DNA from: Moraxella sp035181385
GTDB taxonomy: Bacteria > Pseudomonadota > Gammaproteobacteria > Pseudomonadales > Moraxellaceae
DNA: 64,000 bases
Assembly: GCF_035181385.1 (NCBI RefSeq)
Contig: NZ_JAXCJK010000002.1
Span: forward strand, 186,001 to 250,000
Direction of reading: 5' to 3'
Below, piece after piece: positions 56,080-64,000 of this stretch. The number at the start of each line of letters is the position of its first letter. Positions within the stretch are counted from its first letter, which is position 1. Position numbers and translations under genes: made by a program. The notes beneath the pieces were generated by a model. It was not told where the DNA came from, searched no databases, and worked only from the letters and a program-made list of their open reading frames with translations.

Positions 56080-57741
56080 TCAACCCCCAATCTTCTTATA
56101 CTTCACTCTTTTGGGGGTGGCGTCTGCACCCAGTCTGTCTTTACGCCATTTTTCATATTCTGAATAATTGCCGTCAAAAAATTCAGGCTCTTCATTTTCA
56201 AATGACAAAATATGCGTACAAATTCTATCCAAAAACCAGCGGTCGTGGCTCACCACCATCACTGTTCCTGGGAAAACTTGCACCGCATCTTCCAACGCTC
56301 GCAAGGTTTCCACATCAAGGTCATTGGACGGTTCGTCAAGCAAGATGACATTGGCACCTTGTTTTAGGGTTTTGGCCAATTGCAAGCGATTTCTTTCACC
56401 ACCTGACAAATTGCCCACCAGTTTTTGTTGGTCTTGCCCTTTAAAGTTAAAGCGTCCGATATACGCACGGCTTGGCGTGGTGTACTCGCCCACCGTAATC
56501 ATATCCAAACCGTCTGACACCTCCTCCCATACGGTTTTTTTGTCGTCCAGATTATCACGCACCTGCCCCACATAGGCGACTTTGACGCTCTCGCCCACTT
56601 CTACCGTGCCTGTGTCGGGCGTGTCTTTGCCTGTTATCATATTAAACAAGGTCGTTTTGCCCGCCCCATTTGGCCCAACAATGCCCACAATCGCCATTGG
56701 CGGTACGGTAAAGGATAGGTTCTCGTACAATACACGACCGTCAAAGGATTTGGAGATATTTTTAACTTCAATGACTTTGTTGCCAAGTCTTGATCCTGGT
56801 GGGATATAAATCTCTGCCGTTTCGTTACGCTGTTGAAACTCACGAGAGTTCATTTCTTCAAAGCGTTCTAGGCGAGATTTAGATTTGGCTTGTTGCCCTT
56901 TTTGGTTCTTGCGTACCCATTCTAGTTCTTGCTTTAAGGCTTTGGCAAAGGCTTCTTCTTGCTTTTGCTCTTGTTCTAGGCGTTTGTTTTTTTGTTCTAG
57001 CCATTCGGTATAATTGCCCTCATACGGATAGCCATAGCCACGGTCCAGCTCCAAAATCCACTCTGCCACATTGTCCAAAAAGTAGCGGTCGTGGGTAATC
57101 GCCACAATCGTGCCTGAATAATCTTTTAAAAATCTTTCAAGCCACGCCACACTTTCTGCGTCCAAATGGTTGGTCGGTTCGTCAAGTAAGAGCATATCAG
57201 GCTTAGACAAAAGCAGTCGGCACAATGCCACACGGCGTTTTTCACCGCCAGACAATTTGGCGACATCGGCGTCCCACGGTGGCAGGCGTAGGGCGTCCGC
57301 CGCTTTTTCTAATTGGGTGTTCAGATTGTGGGCGTCCCACGCCTGAATAATGTCCTCCATTTTGCCTTGCTCTGTCGCCAATTTGTCAAAATCGGCATCG
57401 GGCTCGGCATATTCGGCATAGATTTGGTTTAGGCGGTCAAGGGCGTCCAATGCTTCACGCACGCCGTCCTCCACATTGCCACGCACATCTTTATTGGGGT
57501 CAAGCTGGGGTTCTTGGGGCAAATAGCCAATTTTGATGCCAGCTTGGGGGCGTGCCTCGCCATTGTATTCGGTATCCACGCCTGCCATAATGCGTAGCAA
57601 GGTGGATTTGCCTGCACCGTTTAGCCCCAAAACGCCAATTTTGGCACCAGGGAAAAATGACAATGAAATGTCCTTTAAAATCTCACGCTTGGGCGGTATG
57701 ATTTTGGAGACTTTGTTCATCGTGTAGATGTATTGAGCCAT
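56080..57741 (-). CDS. ettA: Energy-dependent translational throttle protein EttA (ABC-F)
   Basis: The 553-residue ABC-F ATPase binds the ribosomal E site and gates entry into elongation according to ATP level. Two ABC domains are seen: Walker A GLNGAGKS (39-46), signature LSGGEKRRVAL, then GPNGAGKTT and LSGGERNRLQLA, with the linker region (KQEEAFAKALKQELEWVRKNQKGQ) and the toe/arm typical of EttA. No membrane domain. The 5' end of the gene is repeated as a fragment at 58919-59027. Confidence 0.95.
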   Translation of the reverse strand: MAQYIYTMNKVSKIIPPKREILKDISLSFFPGAKIGVLGLNGAGKSTLLRIMAGVDTEYNGEARPQAGIKIGYLPQEPQLDPNKDVRGNVEDGVREALDALDRLNQIYAEYAEPDADFDKLATEQGKMEDIIQAWDAHNLNTQLEKAADALRLPPWDADVAKLSGGEKRRVALCRLLLSKPDMLLLDEPTNHLDAESVAWLERFLKDYSGTIVAITHDRYFLDNVAEWILELDRGYGYPYEGNYTEWLEQKNKRLEQEQKQEEAFAKALKQELEWVRKNQKGQQAKSKSRLERFEEMNSREFQQRNETAEIYIPPGSRLGNKVIEVKNISKSFDGRVLYENLSFTVPPMAIVGIVGPNGAGKTTLFNMITGKDTPDTGTVEVGESVKVAYVGQVRDNLDDKKTVWEEVSDGLDMITVGEYTTPSRAYIGRFNFKGQDQQKLVGNLSGGERNRLQLAKTLKQGANVILLDEPSNDLDVETLRALEDAVQVFPGTVMVVSHDRWFLDRICTHILSFENEEPEFFDGNYSEYEKWRKDRLGADATPKRVKYKKIGG

Positions 57742-58101
57742 AGCTATCCTTTTGATTTAAAAAGAAAAATTGGAAAATGAAAATGGGGAATTTAACTTGC
57801 TATTATCGCATTATTTGGTCTTTAGGGCAAGGTTTTTAAATTTTATTAAAACTTTGGGTCTAAACCAAGTTAAGCTCAAAACCCAAACCATTTTCTCACA
57901 ATTTTCAGTTTTTGTGATGGCATATTACCTAATCAGTTTAAAGTGCTTAGGAGATATAGTGTGGGGTTTAAGGATTGTTTATGTCAGCTTACTTTCAATA
58001 TTTTAAAATTTCTCACAACAAGCCTTGACATTGTGGGAGGGAGTGATACTATAAAGAACCATAGTCTCTAATTTTTAGTTCAAACTGTTAAGGATTTTAT
58101 C
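57742..58101. other. Intergenic region ettA / small exported protein
   Basis: No gene supported. It is AT-rich, carries the upstream side of ettA and, near its right end, the promoter described at 58025-58052. A 78-codon open frame on the plus strand has no ribosome binding site and no recognisable features. Confidence 0.4.
58025..58052 (+). promoter_or_regulatory. Candidate promoter of the 85-residue exported protein
   Basis: TTGACA (58025-58030), 16 bp, extended -10 TG-A-TACTAT (TACTAT at 58047-58052), about 50 bp before the gene. Confidence 0.5.
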
Positions 58102-58359
58102 ATGAAAAAAGTGATATTTATTAGTTCGCTCACCATAGCTACTATGTTTGCCACCCAAGTCGCTTCTGCTAGAGCTACTTACCATTGTAAGATTGATGCT
58201 AAATATAGTAGTGTTACAATAGAAAATTTAGCAACAGCAAAGATTACAGCAGATTCTAGTTCAGGAGCAAAGAGTATTTTTTGGGAAATGCTTCAAGATC
58301 AAATGTCAAAGCAGGTAAAAGATTATAATCTTAAAAAAGATGATGTAGTTTGTCGCTAG
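58102..58359 (+). CDS. Small exported protein of unknown function
   Basis: The 85-residue product has a clear signal peptide (KK, hydrophobic core, cleavage after ASA near residue 22 or ARA near 25) and a mature part of about 60 residues with two cysteines (near the start, YHCK, and at the end, VVCR) that could form a disulfide. AAGGA precedes the start, a promoter lies upstream and a 20-bp terminator follows, so it looks like a real, independently transcribed gene. No family recognised. Confidence 0.65.
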   Translation: MKKVIFISSLTIATMFATQVASARATYHCKIDAKYSSVTIENLATAKITADSSSGAKSIFWEMLQDQMSKQVKDYNLKKDDVVCR

Positions 58360-58380
58360 TATTTAGATTTTGACAGAACC

Positions 58381-58426
58381 TTTACATAAAAAAATCCTAC
58401 TGATAAGTAGGATTTTTTTATGTAAA
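58381..58426. terminator. Long perfect terminator hairpin
   Basis: 20-bp perfect stem (58381-58400 with 58407-58426) with the 6-nt loop TGATAA and internal A7/T7 tracts. It follows the small exported protein gene and could act on both strands. Confidence 0.85.
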
Positions 58427-58641
58427 TTCTTTTTGAATTTCAAGACATAACAAGCAAAAAATATGGCTGTACTAGATAAGTCATAGACATCACACTATTT
58501 TCTCAAAATTCTTTAAGTTTTTCTAGTGCATGGTAAACACCTACGACTACGATATGATAACTTGCCATTTTTCATTTTATAAAATTTGTATTAGCATAAT
58601 CCAAATTTCCCCATTTTGCAAGCCATTTTAAGGACTTTACA

Positions 58642-58896
58642 ATGCACATCACCCATAACCCCACCACCCAAAGATTTGAAACCGTGATTGACAGACATAC
58701 CGCCTTTTTAAGTTATGAAAATATTGATGATAATACCTTAGATTATAACCACGCCATTGTTCCGCCTGAGCTTGGGTGGGCGGGGCGTGGGACGGATCTG
58801 GTCAAATTTGCCCTTGATTATGCGCGTGATAATGGTAAGACGGTTGTACCAAGTTGCAGTTTTGTGGCACGGTATTTAGCAAAAAATCCGCAATAA
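58642..58896 (+). CDS. Mini-GNAT protein (YjdJ-like)
   Basis: The 84-residue product is a short GNAT-related acetyltransferase-like protein: HNPTTQRFETVIDRHTAFLSY, then HAIVPPELGWAGRGTDLVKFALDYARDNGKTVVPSCSFVARYLAKNP, with WAGRGT in place of the usual Q-G-x-G-x-A/G acetyl-CoA loop. It is paralogous to the 90-residue protein at 63059-63331. AAGGA precedes the start. Activity is unproven. Confidence 0.75.
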   Translation: MHITHNPTTQRFETVIDRHTAFLSYENIDDNTLDYNHAIVPPELGWAGRGTDLVKFALDYARDNGKTVVPSCSFVARYLAKNPQ

Positions 58897-58918
58897 AAAA
58901 CCCCAAAGCCAGCACAAT

Positions 58919-59027
58919 GCCAACTTTTGGGGCGTGGGAAAAATAACAATGAAATGTCCTTTAAAACCTCGCGCTTGAGCGGTATGATTTTGGAGACTTT
59001 GTTCATCGTGTAGATGTATTGAGTCAT
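58919..59027 (-). pseudogene. Duplicated 5' fragment of ettA
   Basis: On the minus strand this stretch repeats the first ~35 codons of ettA (MTQYIYTMNKVSKIIP against MAQYIYTMNKVSKIIP). Over the 92 bases ending at each ATG I count five differences, all transitions; the match fades near 58919 and within a few tens of bases upstream of the ATG. The copy has no Walker motif and runs out of frame identity, so it is a remnant, in direct orientation 1286 bp upstream of ettA. Confidence 0.85.
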
Positions 59028-59129
59028 AAGTTACCTTTATTTTTTAAAATTTAACCAAATGTTATCGCACGCTTTGGGCTTTGTAGCAAATCATTTTGTG
59101 TGATTACAAAAAAATCTTGTGTCTACTAA

Positions 59130-59157
59130 TTGACTTTTTGTTAAGTTGTTGTATAGT
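59130..59157 (+). promoter_or_regulatory. Promoter of the small lipoprotein
   Basis: TTGACT (59130-59135), 16 bp, TATAGT (59152-59157), about 68 bp before the gene. Confidence 0.6.
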
Positions 59158-59225
59158 TGAATAATTGATATGTTATTATTTTAACTTATCAATATGTATA
59201 CAAATCCAAAATCAAGGAAACTCTT

Positions 59226-59543
59226 ATGAAAATCAAATTTGCTGCCATTATTGCGACCGCTGCGATACTGTCTGCTTGTGCGACGCCACACATTGTTGAA
59301 GCCAACAAGCTCAATGACCATCAGCTGACCTGCGAACAAATCAAATCAGAAATTGCCGAAGCCAAAAAATTTGAGCAAGACGCTCGTGCAGAACGCAAGG
59401 TTACTGGCAAAAATGTCGCTGCGGCACTGTTCTTCATTCCTGCATTATTTGCTACTTATGCCAACACTGAAGAGGCGATTGAGGCTGCCAAAGAACGCCA
59501 AAACAAACTTACTGATATTTATCAAAAGAAACAATGCCGTTAA
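59226..59543 (+). CDS. Small lipoprotein of unknown function
   Basis: The 105-residue product has a lipoprotein signal ending in LSAC (C18). The mature part has one charged amphipathic helix (about 36-60), a hydrophobic segment (about 64-76, AAALFFIPALFATY) and a second charged helix to the C terminus, with two further cysteines (LTCEQ and QCR). AAGGAAA precedes the start. Own promoter and terminator. No family assigned. Confidence 0.75.
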   Translation: MKIKFAAIIATAAILSACATPHIVEANKLNDHQLTCEQIKSEIAEAKKFEQDARAERKVTGKNVAAALFFIPALFATYANTEEAIEAAKERQNKLTDIYQKKQCR

Positions 59544-59554
59544 TTATATCAAAC

Positions 59555-59587
59555 AAAAATAGCCATTATGTCGTAATGGCTATTTTT
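59555..59587. terminator. Terminator downstream of the small lipoprotein
   Basis: 14-bp perfect stem (59555-59568 with 59574-59587), 5-nt loop. It also overlaps the 3' end of the broken minus-strand membrane ORF and could serve both. Confidence 0.85.
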
Positions 59588-59934
59588 TATAAGTTTAGGT
59601 GGTTTAGATTTTTAGCCAACATCGCCCAAGTATCTACTTTGGGTGAAAACACCATTGCCAAAATCACTGCTGACAGTCCGACCACTGGAATAATTATCGC
59701 CAATAGTTCTACTACCTCGCCAATTCAGGGCATAAAAAATAAACTTGCCACACTACCTACCAAAAATACTTGTGGGTAATTAAAATTTTGCCCAGTGACC
59801 ACTTGTTTATGCACCAAAAAATAGCCTTCAAAAAAGACGGCAACCAGCCCAAAATAATAGGAGCATCTTAGCCCCCATGATAAAAATGCCAAAATACTCA
59901 GACAAACACTTCCCCCACCCAAAACTTTGTCCAA
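59587..59934 (-). pseudogene. Small membrane protein ORF interrupted by an in-frame TGA
   Basis: On the minus strand one frame runs from a TTG at 59934 to a TAA at 59587, with a single TGA at 59725-59727. Both halves are hydrophobic with good membrane helices (before: LSILAFLSWGLRCSYYFGLVAVFF; after: VVELLAIIIPVVGLSAVILAMVF), as expected of one four-helix protein of about 115 residues broken at one codon (TGG to TGA would do). No good start or ribosome binding site is seen, which supports decay. Confidence 0.45.
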
Positions 59935-59946
59935 AACAAATGATGA

Positions 59947-61347
59947 TCATCCATCATTATTGGTAGGCTCTAATTGAGAAATCGTAATCCCAGTAAACCC
60001 AAAAATCAATGTTAAGACAAAGCACAAATAACAGAAAAACGCATATGGCACATAATGAATGACAGGCATACCAAATACGCCCGTCAAAAATCCCCCATAT
60101 ACCCCCCAAGGCACAAGCGGATTAATCACCGTACCTGCATCTTCAATGGTACGAGACAGATTGCGTGGGTGCAGACCCAATCGCTTATATTCAGGTAAAA
60201 AAGCATTCCCTGATAACAATAAACTCAAATACTGCTCACCGACCAACACATTAATCCCAAACGAAGTAAATGCCGCCGCAGCCACGCCACGACTTGCTTT
60301 GGTTAAAAGATGACGCATACCGTCAAGCAAAGCAGGTAAAATGCCCAAGCCTTGTAATAACCCACCCAATGAAAGTGCTAAAATCACCAAAACTTGGGTA
60401 AAAAACATACTTTGCAAACCGCCACGAGCCACCAGTTTACCAACCGAACCCAAATCCACACCGTCAGGTAACGAATAACCTGTAAAAAACCAACCGCCAA
60501 CCTGTGCCAAATCAGGACTAGAATGCGTATAAGTCAACCCTAATGCCACAACAATGGTCGCTGTAATGGTATAAATCGCATTGACTTTCATTAAGGCTAA
60601 AACAACCAGCACCGCAAAAGGCAACAGCGTGTAGCCATGTACCAGCCCACTTTTTATCAAATTACCCTGCAATTCTGCCACTGCTGAAAAATCACCACTG
60701 GCAGACGGCATAAATACAAAAATAATAGCCGTAATCACCCACGCAGGCAGGGTGGTATACATCATATTTTTGATATGGTCAAACAAATCCACCCCCACAA
60801 TAGATGCCGAAATGGTTGTCGTATCTGACAAAGGCGACATTTTATCGCCAAAAAGTGCCCCAGACACCACCGCCCCTGCCACGATTGCAGGATTTGCCCC
60901 AAAAGCCGTTGCCATACCCAAAAAAGCCACGCCCACCGTTGCACACGTGGTAAAGCCACTACCCAATGCCAACCCAATCACGCTGGATAAAATAAATGCC
61001 GACAAATAAAACCACTCTGCCGACAATACATCAAACCCATAATAAATCAAAGTCGGAATCGCCCCACTCATCATCAGAGCCGATACCAATAAACCAATAA
61101 ACGAAAATAAATAAATCGCCCCCATACCTGTGGTAACGCCATTTATCATTTTGTTTTGCATAGCGTCAAAGGTTACACCCTTTGCCATGCCATACATCAT
61201 CAAGCCAAAAATCACAATCAGCAACGACAATAAAGGCACAAACCCCCATTTAATCATCGTTATACCAAGTACAAAAACAATCATCACCGCAATCGGAATG
61301 GCTTGTTTTGGGGTTAAAGTAAGAAGTGAAGAGCCTGTCTTTGACAT
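59947..61347 (-). CDS. nhaC: NhaC-family Na+/H+ antiporter
   Basis: The 466-residue inner membrane protein has eleven to twelve helices and the NhaC-family pattern, with GSGFTTCATVGVAFLGMATAFGANPAIVAGAVVSGALFGDKMSPLSDTTTISAS (about 130-185) and a C-terminal LSRTIEDAGTVINPLVPWGVYG. It exchanges sodium for protons; some relatives exchange malate/lactate instead. A LysR-type regulator is divergent 470 bp away. Confidence 0.88.
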   Translation of the reverse strand: MSKTGSSLLTLTPKQAIPIAVMIVFVLGITMIKWGFVPLLSLLIVIFGLMMYGMAKGVTFDAMQNKMINGVTTGMGAIYLFSFIGLLVSALMMSGAIPTLIYYGFDVLSAEWFYLSAFILSSVIGLALGSGFTTCATVGVAFLGMATAFGANPAIVAGAVVSGALFGDKMSPLSDTTTISASIVGVDLFDHIKNMMYTTLPAWVITAIIFVFMPSASGDFSAVAELQGNLIKSGLVHGYTLLPFAVLVVLALMKVNAIYTITATIVVALGLTYTHSSPDLAQVGGWFFTGYSLPDGVDLGSVGKLVARGGLQSMFFTQVLVILALSLGGLLQGLGILPALLDGMRHLLTKASRGVAAAAFTSFGINVLVGEQYLSLLLSGNAFLPEYKRLGLHPRNLSRTIEDAGTVINPLVPWGVYGGFLTGVFGMPVIHYVPYAFFCYLCFVLTLIFGFTGITISQLEPTNNDG

Positions 61348-61815
61348 AGTTTTAACCTAAAAAGTAATAAATTGATGCTATTTTGCTAATGTAAGTGATT
61401 AATTGATATCATAAAATTTCAAAAAGTTCACCAACCCCCTGATTTTGCTTTTAAATATGCTTTGTTTATCACGGCCCTTTTATCACCATGACAAACAATC
61501 CTAAGGTCTTTAATCATTTAATAAACCGCCATTCTAACAAAAAACAACCGCACAATTCAAAGAAAAACGCACGGTTATTGACAAGATGAAAAAATCATCT
61601 ATGAATTAAAAAATACACTCTCTCATTGGATTGTCAAATAGATAAATCACAAGTGCTTGATTAACACAATCAACCAACAAAAAACACTTATAACCCCCAA
61701 AAAATACAGCATCAATGTCGCATCAATGGACTGTTGCAAGTCATTCATCTTTATCATAAAATAGCCACCCACATGCACAACTGATTTTTTTTGTTTTTAT
61801 TTATTGGATAACACC
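61348..61815. promoter_or_regulatory. Divergent intergenic region nhaC / lysR
   Basis: No gene seen in 468 bp. A dyad TTGATT-N5-AATCAA lies at 61657-61673, a plausible LysR-type regulator site, though it is not an exact T-N11-A centre. The region is AT-rich with no clear consensus promoter. Confidence 0.4.
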
Positions 61816-62724
61816 ATGAATGTAACACTACGCCAGCTCAATGCCTTTATTGCGGTGGCTCGCCACAAAAGCTTTACCAAGGCAGCAGACGAGCTGTATT
61901 TAACCCAGTCGTCTTTGAGCGGATTAATCAAGGAAATGGAAAATCAGCTTGGCATTGTATTGTTTGACCGCACCACAAGGCAAATTCATTTGTCAGATGC
62001 AGGTGAACGGCTGATGCCATATGCCCTAAAGGTACTTGATGACATGCGTTTATTTAATGGGGAGATTTATGACATCAAAGACTACCACCAAGGCAAGGTA
62101 CGCATCGCTGCCAGCCAGCAACTTGCCGCCACCATCATGCCCAAACTCATTCAAGAATTCAAGCAAACACACCCCGACATTCAGGTCAGTCTGATTGACT
62201 GTGGTATCGGCGAGGTGATGGAAAAAGTGCAGATTTTAGATGCTGATATTGGCATTGGTCCTGAATATCCATTTAGCAACAATATCGTGGCAAGCGAGCT
62301 GTTCTCATCACCTTTTTATCTTGTTGTAAAGCTTGGTCATGCACTTGCAGGCCTAAAAGAAGTGGCATGGCAAGACATTCCCAAAGGAGAGATCATCACA
62401 CTACAATCCGCCTTTGCCGAGCAAATCCGCAACACCCTACCGACAGAGTTATCCAAGCGATTGTTTCGTGCAGATTATGAAGTAAATTTTTTATCCACAG
62501 CACTGGGTGTAACCCAAATGGGACTTGGCATTACTTTGGCATTAACTTATGCCAAAACTTGGGTAAAACAGCACAATCTTGTGATGATACCCATCACCAC
62601 CCCAATGATTGAACGCAAATTTCTACTTTATGCTCACAAGCACCGCTCACCTACGCCTGCGGTGTTAGTGTTTCAACAATTCTTACAAGACCATGCAAAG
62701 AATTGGGGCGTACATAAAACATGA
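61816..62724 (+). CDS. LysR-family transcriptional regulator
   Basis: The 302-residue protein has an N-terminal winged helix-turn-helix (1-60; LRQLNAFIAVARHKSFTKAADELYLTQSSLSGLIKEME) and a periplasmic-binding-like effector domain (about 88-295). The ATG at 61816 is preferred over an in-frame TTG four codons before. Divergence from nhaC suggests, but does not prove, that it controls the antiporter. Confidence 0.9.
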   Translation: MNVTLRQLNAFIAVARHKSFTKAADELYLTQSSLSGLIKEMENQLGIVLFDRTTRQIHLSDAGERLMPYALKVLDDMRLFNGEIYDIKDYHQGKVRIAASQQLAATIMPKLIQEFKQTHPDIQVSLIDCGIGEVMEKVQILDADIGIGPEYPFSNNIVASELFSSPFYLVVKLGHALAGLKEVAWQDIPKGEIITLQSAFAEQIRNTLPTELSKRLFRADYEVNFLSTALGVTQMGLGITLALTYAKTWVKQHNLVMIPITTPMIERKFLLYAHKHRSPTPAVLVFQQFLQDHAKNWGVHKT

Positions 62725-63058
62725 TTGACCCACCACTTTTTTGACAAAAAATAAATTTGGTCAAAATCATCATTTGGTCAAAATATATAGTATGCCCCAC
62801 CAGCCAACCACATCACATCAAAACCCAAAACAAACAAAACGCCAAGCCTGCCCACCATCAATACCACAATAGGCAAGCAATGATGGTTTTGTGGTATCAG
62901 CATGATTAAAATCATGCAGTATCAAGGCTTTTTTTATTTCAAAATTTTTTACCATCAGCGTTTTTTGTTTTAAAAACAAGATTTTGATTAAAAGCATTTA
63001 CAACACCAAAAAAATTCTTTATGCTAAGTCAATCCACCTTACTTTTAAGGAATTATCC
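62725..63058. other. Intergenic region lysR / mini-GNAT
   Basis: No gene. Two adjacent hairpins: 62861-62869 with 62889-62897 (9 bp) and 62900-62906 with 62911-62917 (7 bp, 4-nt loop), then a T7 tract (62930-62936). Together they may form the lysR terminator. Confidence 0.45.
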
Positions 63059-63331
63059 ATGCCCATCATCACCCATAACACCGACCTCCATCGTTTTGAA
63101 ACCACCATTGATGGCATCACCGCTTATCTTAGCTATACTGATGATGGCAAGATATTGACTTATCATCACACCATCGTACCCAGTCAGCTGGGTGGTCAAG
63201 GACTTGGCAAGGCATTGACCAAATATGCCTTAGACCATGCACATCATCATGGCAAAAAAGTTGTGCCAGCTTGTGGCTTTATTGCAGCTTATATTGACAA
63301 AAATCCAGAATACCAAGCCCTGCTGGCGTGA
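63059..63331 (+). CDS. Mini-GNAT protein (YjdJ-like), paralogue
   Basis: The 90-residue GNAT-like protein carries LGGQGLGKALTKYALDHAHHHGKKVVPACGFIAAYIDKNPEY, with an intact Q-G-L-G-K acetyl-CoA loop (about 47-51), unlike its paralogue at 58642. AAGGA lies 7 nt before the ATG at 63059. It is followed closely by the CNB/CBS gene. Confidence 0.82.
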   Translation: MPIITHNTDLHRFETTIDGITAYLSYTDDGKILTYHHTIVPSQLGGQGLGKALTKYALDHAHHHGKKVVPACGFIAAYIDKNPEYQALLA

Positions 63332-63338
63332 TTTGACC

Positions 63339-63372
63339 CAATAATACAAGGAAGTCAATAATACAAGGAAGT
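63339..63372 (+). repeat. 17-bp tandem duplication carrying the ribosome binding site
   Basis: CAATAATACAAGGAAGT occurs twice in direct tandem (63339-63355 and 63356-63372). Each copy contains AAGGA; only the second is at proper distance from the ATG at 63376. Confidence 0.9.
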
Positions 63373-63375
63373 ATA

Positions 63376-64000
63376 ATGAATCACGCATTAAATCACCTGT
63401 TTACACCGCCCTTTGATGTCTTAACTGACAACGAACGAAAAATGCTGGCCAATGCCAGTCAAATCATCTACCTGCCACAAAACACCGCCATTTGTCATGA
63501 TTGGCGTGATGACTTATTCATTGTAATCAAAGGAAAATTAACCCAGCATCAAGATGGTGAGCTGGTCGCAGGATTGGCTGTGGGAGATTGGTTTGCTTTG
63601 ACGGACAAGGACGGTCATGCCTTTGATGTCATCACCCAAGAACAAAGCCTACTCTACCATCTAAATGGCAAAATGATAAACGCCATCAGCCAAACAAATG
63701 AGCATTTACAAACACTATTATTTGCCGATCTTACCGCACGCAAATCCAAACAAGACGCACGCACCGCCCATAGTCAAAATCAACAAATGCTCTATCGCCC
63801 TGTATCTAGCATTGGTGAGCATATCCGTACGCCTCATTTTATCGCTGATACCGCCACACTATATGAAGCAACCTGTTGCATGGTAGCGGTTGATGCCAAG
63901 CACATTTTGGTCAATTCTCCAAATGGCGTAGGCATACTTACCCAAACCGATGTCTGCCGTGCCATCACAGATAAAGCAGATTTTATGACAACAGCAGTGC
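63376..64000 (+). CDS. CNB/CBS-domain signalling protein, partial at window end
   Basis: The reading frame is open to the last base (208 codons seen). Residues ~10-120 look like a cyclic-nucleotide-binding fold (LTDNERKMLANASQIIYLPQNTAI, LFIVIKGKLTQ, AVGDWFAL), and a CBS domain starts near 150 (HIRTPHFIADTATLYEATCCMVAVDAKHILV, GVGILTQTDVCRAI). This order is that of the CNB-CBS-DUF294 nucleotidyltransferase family, whose last two domains would lie outside the window. The assignment of that C-terminal part is inference. Confidence 0.8.
   Translation, partial: MNHALNHLFTPPFDVLTDNERKMLANASQIIYLPQNTAICHDWRDDLFIVIKGKLTQHQDGELVAGLAVGDWFALTDKDGHAFDVITQEQSLLYHLNGKMINAISQTNEHLQTLLFADLTARKSKQDARTAHSQNQQMLYRPVSSIGEHIRTPHFIADTATLYEATCCMVAVDAKHILVNSPNGVGILTQTDVCRAITDKADFMTTAV

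Noticed and set aside
57770..58006. A 78-codon plus-strand frame upstream of the small exported protein
   Set aside because: No ribosome binding site, no recognisable signal, and it overlaps the ettA upstream region.
58381..58426. 20-bp perfect inverted repeat considered as a transposon end
   Set aside because: It has a 6-nt loop and A7/T7 tracts directly after a gene; no transposase is nearby.

Overview
The window reads as chromosomal DNA of a Moraxellaceae gammaproteobacterium, most likely a Moraxella species. The coding sequence is moderately AT-rich, and the gene order matches what is known for Acinetobacter/Moraxella/Pseudomonas: ibaG-murA-hisG-hisD-hisC; tpiA-secG-tRNALeu-tRNAfMet-rimP-nusA-infB-rbfA-truB-rpsO-pnp; pilB-pilC-pilD-coaE. 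The genus assignment is an inference from protein flavour and synteny; no rRNA or species marker is present.

Layout. 1-800: long, hairpin-rich leader of rne. 801-4448: RNase E. 4583-6109: class I fumarase (convergent). 6327-11072: hisC, hisD, hisG, murA, ibaG on the minus strand. 11290-13131: dolP-like lipoprotein, yraN, RDD protein; rlmH on the plus strand and a Bcr/CflA efflux gene follow. 15209-22910: first half of the division and cell wall cluster, transcribed rsmH-ftsL-ftsI-murE-murF-mraY on the minus strand. 23336-24838: gltX, then tRNA-Ala(GGC) and tRNA-Glu(TTC) behind a consensus promoter. 25447-36417: the translation/RNA metabolism block on the minus strand (tpiA, secG, tRNA-Leu, tRNA-fMet, rimP, nusA, infB, rbfA, truB, rpsO, pnp). 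36840-42226: PAP2 phosphatase, pilB, pilC, pilD, coaE. 42367-49480: RND pump and its membrane fusion protein, a GNAT, recG. 49670-52632: isochorismatase-like hydrolase, argA, FKBP lipoprotein.

From about 52.7 kb the window becomes less ordinary. It holds a mechanosensitive-channel gene split by a frameshift; a very AT-rich multi-spanning membrane protein of unknown function; ettA, whose 5' end is repeated as a 109 bp fragment 1.29 kb upstream; two small exported proteins; two paralogous mini-GNAT proteins; a membrane ORF broken by a stop codon; an NhaC-type antiporter with a divergent LysR regulator; and a CNB/CBS signalling gene cut by the window end.

The most notable non-coding signals are an 8-bp unit repeated 11 times in the rbfA 5' leader, directly against its ribosome binding site; a 7-bp unit repeated five times upstream of the PAP2 gene; a triple GTTACAAT site upstream of the broken channel gene; and a duplicated ribosome binding site before the last gene. 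I see no insertion sequence, prophage, CRISPR array or rRNA gene, and no clear multi-gene novel system; the 54.4-59.9 kb stretch is the best place to look for accessory biology.
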